DNA of 64,000 bases. Source: Corynebacterium sp. UBA2622 (lineage in GTDB: Bacteria > Actinomycetota > Actinomycetes > Mycobacteriales > Mycobacteriaceae). Below the pieces are notes generated by a model. The model made no database searches, was not told the DNA's origin, and saw nothing but the letters and a program-made list of their open reading frames with translations. Within the stretch, counting starts at the first letter, position 1; each line of letters begins with the position of its first letter. The stretch lies in contig NZ_DDJO01000017.1 in assembly GCF_002339505.1 (NCBI RefSeq), forward strand, positions 47,924 through 111,923. Direction: 5' to 3'. Position numbers and translations under genes: made by a program. Shown one piece after another: positions 61,501-64,000 of this stretch.

Positions 61501-61945
61501 CTCGAGCTCCGTCGAGGAGGGCGCGGAGAAGATCGGTGAGACCGCCGCGGCGGGCCCGGCCGTGATCATCGGGCCCATGACCGCCTCGCAGTGGGACGGC
61601 ACCGGCACCGGCGGCGCCGCCCTCGCCGCCGACGGCGACCACGCCACCACGTGGGCCCCGGTGGCCGGCCAGGCCCTCACCCTTGAGCCTTCGAGCGGCA
61701 CGGAGTTCACCCCCTCGAAGGTGAGCGTGGACACCGCCGCCGGGGGAGCGTTCACCGTGTACGGGGTGCCTGAGGACGCGCCCCGCGACCTGGGCGCCCT
61801 GCCCGAGCTCGGTTCGGGCACCCTGCGGGAGGGTGAGACGGAGCTCGACGTGCAGTCCCACCAGCACCTCACGGCGCTGGTGGTGCGCTTCGACGCGCCC
61901 GCCGAGGTGCGCGAGGTCGCGGTGGCGGGCCGTACGTTCCCCTAG
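58514..61945 (+). CDS. murJ: Lipid II flippase MurJ with pseudokinase-like and C-terminal extracellular domains
   Basis: The product is 1143 aa. Residues 1-80 are a Pro/Ala-rich cytoplasmic tail. About 80-625 are the MVF/MurJ transporter (VRSTGSMAVATLISRITGFLRTVLIGAALG, later YQQHWMLLQVPYGVIGVTLLTAIMPRLSRNA and FYAREEAWTP). About 663-900 resemble a degenerate kinase domain (FRLIRDHGATTGARFWQAREVATDRMVALTFVD) without the HRD/DFG catalytic residues. A further transmembrane helix (about 958-980) leads to an extracellular domain. This matches mycobacterial MviN (Rv3910), whose pseudokinase binds FhaA when phosphorylated. It exports lipid II for cell-wall synthesis. It starts with GTG. Confidence 0.93.
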   Translation: MTHQEPLQQPAGLRSRIVTPAPPAPVPAPREKKPTPEEQVAEDRSALTTSPSGETLATPADADTAATGQTSNSDVVRSTGSMAVATLISRITGFLRTVLIGAALGGPVASAFNTANTLPNLITEIVLGSVLSALVVPVLVRAEKEDEDHGTTFIRRLFTLTLTLMTVVTLLAVVAAPLLTRLMLKDTGRVNVVQSTSFAYLLLPQIFFYGMFSLFMAILNTKEHFRPGAWAPVANNVVSIAVLLLYMLLPGELNPAAPASVANPHVLLLGLGTTLGVVTQCVIMMPALRRLGIDLRPLWGIDDRLKAFGGMALAIVAYVAVSQLGYVVTTRIASVADSSAPFIYQQHWMLLQVPYGVIGVTLLTAIMPRLSRNAADGDHQAVVRDLTLGTQLTFIALIPMIVFMTALGPDIGHALFAYGNFDPDLARTLGLTVSFSAFTLIPYALVMLHLRVFYAREEAWTPTFIIAGITATKVVLSYLSPIVASSTQTIVVLLGAANGFGFVAGAIIGAFLLKRKLGTLESRAVLRTSMWALGSSVVGVAATLALRWLVRDALGLDFAVGFGKLIGAPSVGFLVEIIVLGLIFLVITGLVLSRSRLPEVQNLGRALTRIPGVGRLIRYDEDKAIEVGEVDPRDLSHQFLASDTFNASPVPPPMSAGVVRGPRLVPGASVSDGRFRLIRDHGATTGARFWQAREVATDRMVALTFVDTTGSAPMAPATPRQAAIDAAGVARRTRKLAGLGHPAVADNIQILSYRSGALVVADWIPGTTLKNVAESGQTLHAEAVAHALAPLASAIGTAHDAGVPLGLDNRNRLRVSTEGIVRLAFPAVLPDASTEEDAGALASALTLLTTNVSSDALDGVTAETRKLADAPSAEPGEFRSIATTLEVIGSGEEERPAQVSGTPGDDADDARGTDEPETPEGTSHRVHDLSAAVAAGRRAPEPDPEALSGGFGRKAYRPASLVLILSLVIGAVVLIAVLTAYLVGALGGHGPNAPVTSSSVEEGAEKIGETAAAGPAVIIGPMTASQWDGTGTGGAALAADGDHATTWAPVAGQALTLEPSSGTEFTPSKVSVDTAAGGAFTVYGVPEDAPRDLGALPELGSGTLREGETELDVQSHQHLTALVVRFDAPAEVREVAVAGRTFP

Positions 61946-62056
61946 GCGGACCCACTTAAGTGTGCGCCCCCGCCCGGGGAGGTCGGCGGGGGCGGGGCAC
62001 ACTGAGGGGGTCAGTTCAACGGGGGAGCACCCCTTCGGAGCATTCGGGGGAATGTC

Positions 62057-62644
62057 ATGGCGGGCGGTATTTCGGGGCAGAGGTCTGACCAGCAGCTTGT
62101 CGAGGCCTACATGGGCGGCGATCCGCGCGCCTTCGCGGCGATCGTGCAACGCCACAAGACGCGTCTGACCTACGTGGCCAGGCGCTACTCGCGCAACGAG
62201 AACGACGTGGAGGACATCCTGCAGGAGGCCCTCTTCAAGGCGTCGCGCAACATGCACACCTACCGCGCCGAGGCGACGCTGTCGACGTGGCTTCACCGCC
62301 TGGTGATGAACACCGGTTTCGACCATGTCCGCGCGTCGCACAAACGCCGGCGCGACGTGAGCATCGACGACGACGAGCGGGTCTCGGCCGACGCGAACCC
62401 GGCCCTCGCGCACGACCCCACCGCACACCTCGACCGCGCCATCGTGGTGCGCCAGGCGCTCGCCTCCCTGCCCGAGGCCCAGCGCCGGGCTCTTCTGCTC
62501 ATCGACGTCGCCGGCCTGACCATCGACCGCGCCGCCGCAGAAATGGGGGTCCAGCCGGGGACGGTGAAGTCGCGCCGGGCGCGGGCGCGGGTGGCTCTGA
62601 CCCGCGCCATGGAGCCGGCGGAGGCGTCGAAAAACATTGCCTAG
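62057..62644 (+). CDS. sigM: ECF RNA polymerase sigma factor SigM
   Basis: The product is 195 aa. Sigma-70 region 2 reads DQQLVEAYMGGDPRAFAAIVQRHKTRLTYVARRYSRNENDVEDILQEALFKASRNMHTY with AEATLSTWLHRLVMNTGFDHVR. Region 4 is LASLPEAQRRALLLIDVAGLTIDRAAAEMGVQPGTVKSRRARARVAL. In C. glutamicum SigM responds to disulfide stress and drives thioredoxin genes, which fits trxB and trxA right downstream. No anti-sigma gene follows; only 90 bp separate it from trxB. Confidence 0.92.
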   Translation: MAGGISGQRSDQQLVEAYMGGDPRAFAAIVQRHKTRLTYVARRYSRNENDVEDILQEALFKASRNMHTYRAEATLSTWLHRLVMNTGFDHVRASHKRRRDVSIDDDERVSADANPALAHDPTAHLDRAIVVRQALASLPEAQRRALLLIDVAGLTIDRAAAEMGVQPGTVKSRRARARVALTRAMEPAEASKNIA

Positions 62645-62734
62645 CTCGGCAATCAGCGGGGTGTGGGGGCCCGAAGTAGACTGGCCCAACGTACAAGAAC
62701 GCCCCGATTGCCTAGTTGGAAGATGTAGGACAGC

Positions 62735-63763
62735 ATGACGAACCCCGGCTTCAACTTTGTTGTGCCCAAGCAGGACCTCACCTCCGAGCCGGAGGCCGAC
62801 GCCGCCGTCGAGACCGCAGGTACCGGGGGTGAAACGGAGGTCCGCGACCTCATCATCGTCGGCTCCGGGCCCTCCGGATACACCGCGGCTCTCTACGCCG
62901 CGCGCGCCGAGCTGAACCCCCTGGTCTTCGAGGGTTACGAGTTCGGCGGCGAGCTGATGAACACCACCGAGGTGGAGAACTACCCCGGCTTCCAGAACGG
63001 CATCATGGGCCCGGACCTGATGATGGAGATGCGCGCCCAGGCCGAGAAGTTCGGTGCGGATCTTCGACCCGACCTCGTGGAGAGCGTGGACTTCACCGGC
63101 GAGGTGAAGAAGGTTGTGGTGGCCGGCGAGGAATACCGCGCCCGGGCCGTGATCCTCGCCACCGGCGCCGCGCCGCGCCACCTCGGTGTCCCGGGTGAGA
63201 CGGAGCTGACCGGCCGCGGCGTGTCCACCTGCGCCACCTGCGACGGGTTCTTCTTCAAGGACCACCACATCGCCGTGGTCGGCGGCGGTGACTCCGCGAT
63301 GGAGGAGGCGATCTTCCTCACCAAGTTCGGCTCCAAGGTTTCGCTCATCCACCGCTCCGAGAACTTCCGCGCCTCCAAGGTCATGCTCGAGCGCGCCCGG
63401 TCGAACGAGAAGATCGAGTTTGTCACCCACACCATCGTCGAGGAGGTCGTGGAGAAGAACGGCAAGGTCGCCGGGCTGAAGGTGTTGGACGTGCGCGACA
63501 ACACCGAGTCCGTCCTGGACGCCACCGCGATGTTCGTCGCCATCGGCCACGACCCGCGCTCCGGGTTCCTCGCCGGTCAGGTGGCCACGGACGAGAAGGG
63601 TTACGTCCTCGTTGACGAGCCCTCCACCCGCACCAACGTCGAAGGAATCTTCGCCTGCGGTGACCTGGTGGACACCACCTACCGCCAGGCCATCACCGCG
63701 GCCGGCTCCGGCTGCCGCGCCGCACTGGACGCGACCCACTACCTCGAGGCGCTCGGCGCGTAA
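62735..63763 (+). CDS. trxB: Thioredoxin reductase
   Basis: The product is 342 aa. An N-terminal extension of about 35 residues precedes the FAD motif DLIIVGSGPSGYTAALYAAR. The redox-active pair is CATC in GVSTCATCDGFFFKDHH (about residue 166), the NADPH motif is IAVVGGGDSAMEEAIFL, and the C-terminal FAD segment is IFACGDLVDTTYRQAITAAGSGCRAALDA. It reduces thioredoxin with NADPH in the cytoplasm. Confidence 0.96.
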   Translation: MTNPGFNFVVPKQDLTSEPEADAAVETAGTGGETEVRDLIIVGSGPSGYTAALYAARAELNPLVFEGYEFGGELMNTTEVENYPGFQNGIMGPDLMMEMRAQAEKFGADLRPDLVESVDFTGEVKKVVVAGEEYRARAVILATGAAPRHLGVPGETELTGRGVSTCATCDGFFFKDHHIAVVGGGDSAMEEAIFLTKFGSKVSLIHRSENFRASKVMLERARSNEKIEFVTHTIVEEVVEKNGKVAGLKVLDVRDNTESVLDATAMFVAIGHDPRSGFLAGQVATDEKGYVLVDEPSTRTNVEGIFACGDLVDTTYRQAITAAGSGCRAALDATHYLEALGA

Positions 63764-63873
63764 CCGCCCCGCGACACCTGCCGTCCGGGGTTTCGGCGCG
63801 GGCCACGCCCGGCACTAGTGTTAAACCTGTTAACTGAAGTTGCACCCCGCCCCAGACAAAGTCAGGAGAACCC

Positions 63874-64000
63874 ATGAGCGCCCCCATCGACGTCACGCAG
63901 GCCACCTTCAAGTCCGAGGTCATCGAATCGGACATCCCGGTACTCGTGGACTTCTGGGCGCAGTGGTGCGGCCCCTGCAAGAAGCTTTCCCCGATCCTCG
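63874..64000 (+). CDS. trxA: Thioredoxin, 3' end beyond the window
   Basis: The 42 codons seen begin MSAPIDVTQATFKSEVIESD and continue to VLVDFWAQWCGPCKKLSPIL with the CGPC active site. An AGGAG site precedes the ATG. It follows trxB, with a 110-bp gap that could hold a separate promoter. Only the N-terminal part is present. Confidence 0.95.
   Translation, partial: MSAPIDVTQATFKSEVIESDIPVLVDFWAQWCGPCKKLSPIL

Noticed and set aside
62641..62734. SigM-dependent promoter upstream of trxB
   Set aside because: GGCAAT-like and GTTG-like elements can be picked out, but the spacing and consensus do not fit well enough to call.

Overview
This window is a piece of a high-GC actinobacterial chromosome, almost certainly Corynebacterium, from the neighbourhood of the replication origin. 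Three things point there. The right end carries the block pcnA - Nudix hydrolase - DUF6049 membrane protein - murJ - sigM - trxB - trxA, which in mycobacteria and corynebacteria lies close to dnaA/parAB. The trp operon has a corynebacterial layout, including a fused trpCF. Six near-identical parS centromere sites (TGTTTCACGTGAAACA) are spread over about 25 kb (28081-52729). Many genes also have a TANNNT -10 hexamer only 6-8 nt upstream of the start codon, which is the leaderless-mRNA signature common in this genus.

Layout. 1-7 kb (minus strand): a tyrosine-rich membrane protein, a VanZ-like protein, leucyl-tRNA synthetase, gluconokinase, and a one-chain ATP-dependent dihydroxyacetone kinase. 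The kinase is divergent from glycerol dehydrogenase (7.1-8.2 kb), giving a glycerol -> dihydroxyacetone -> DHAP module. 8.8-20.7 kb: an amine-catabolism region. A TetR regulator diverges from an amine (putrescine-type) oxidase, a tandem universal stress protein, an APC permease and an aldehyde dehydrogenase. These converge on a gabT-gabD-permease operon driven from a promoter shared with a PucR-family regulator. Together they can be read as putrescine -> 4-aminobutanal -> GABA -> succinate semialdehyde -> succinate. 20.8-24.8 kb: single genes (DUF1508, amidohydrolase, secreted lipocalin, sugar acetyltransferase, DcuC-type carrier).

25.0-33.3 kb is accessory and rich in defence-type genes. It has an AlbA_2/ATPase-type protein, an M20 amidohydrolase of core composition, and a three-gene minus-strand operon. 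That operon encodes a PD-(D/E)XK-like/DUF2075 helicase, a GIY-YIG/DUF2075 helicase and an Mrr-like endonuclease. A second, clearly AT-richer insertion at 39.1-40.8 kb holds a translationally overlapped DUF262-HEPN pair. Between them lie transport, redox and surface genes (33.4-39.0 kb).

40.9-49.8 kb: a dicarboxylate symporter, an SdpI-like protein and the complete tryptophan operon trpL-E-G-D-CF-B-A. Its promoter appears to start transcription at the GTG of a leader peptide with three consecutive Trp codons, followed by an attenuator hairpin. 49.9-54.8 kb: a Tat-type Rieske lipoprotein, an SBF-like transporter, a small protein whose start codon lies inside a parS site, azlCD (brnFE-like), yqgE and pcnA. 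54.9-64 kb: the Nudix-to-thioredoxin block, with trxA cut by the window end.

I saw no rRNA, tRNA, CRISPR array or intact insertion sequence. All family calls come from reading motifs; no database search was possible. The best candidates for undescribed biology are the three-nuclease operon at 28.4-33.3 kb and the DUF262-HEPN pair at 39.2-40.8 kb, both placed inside the parS/centromere zone.
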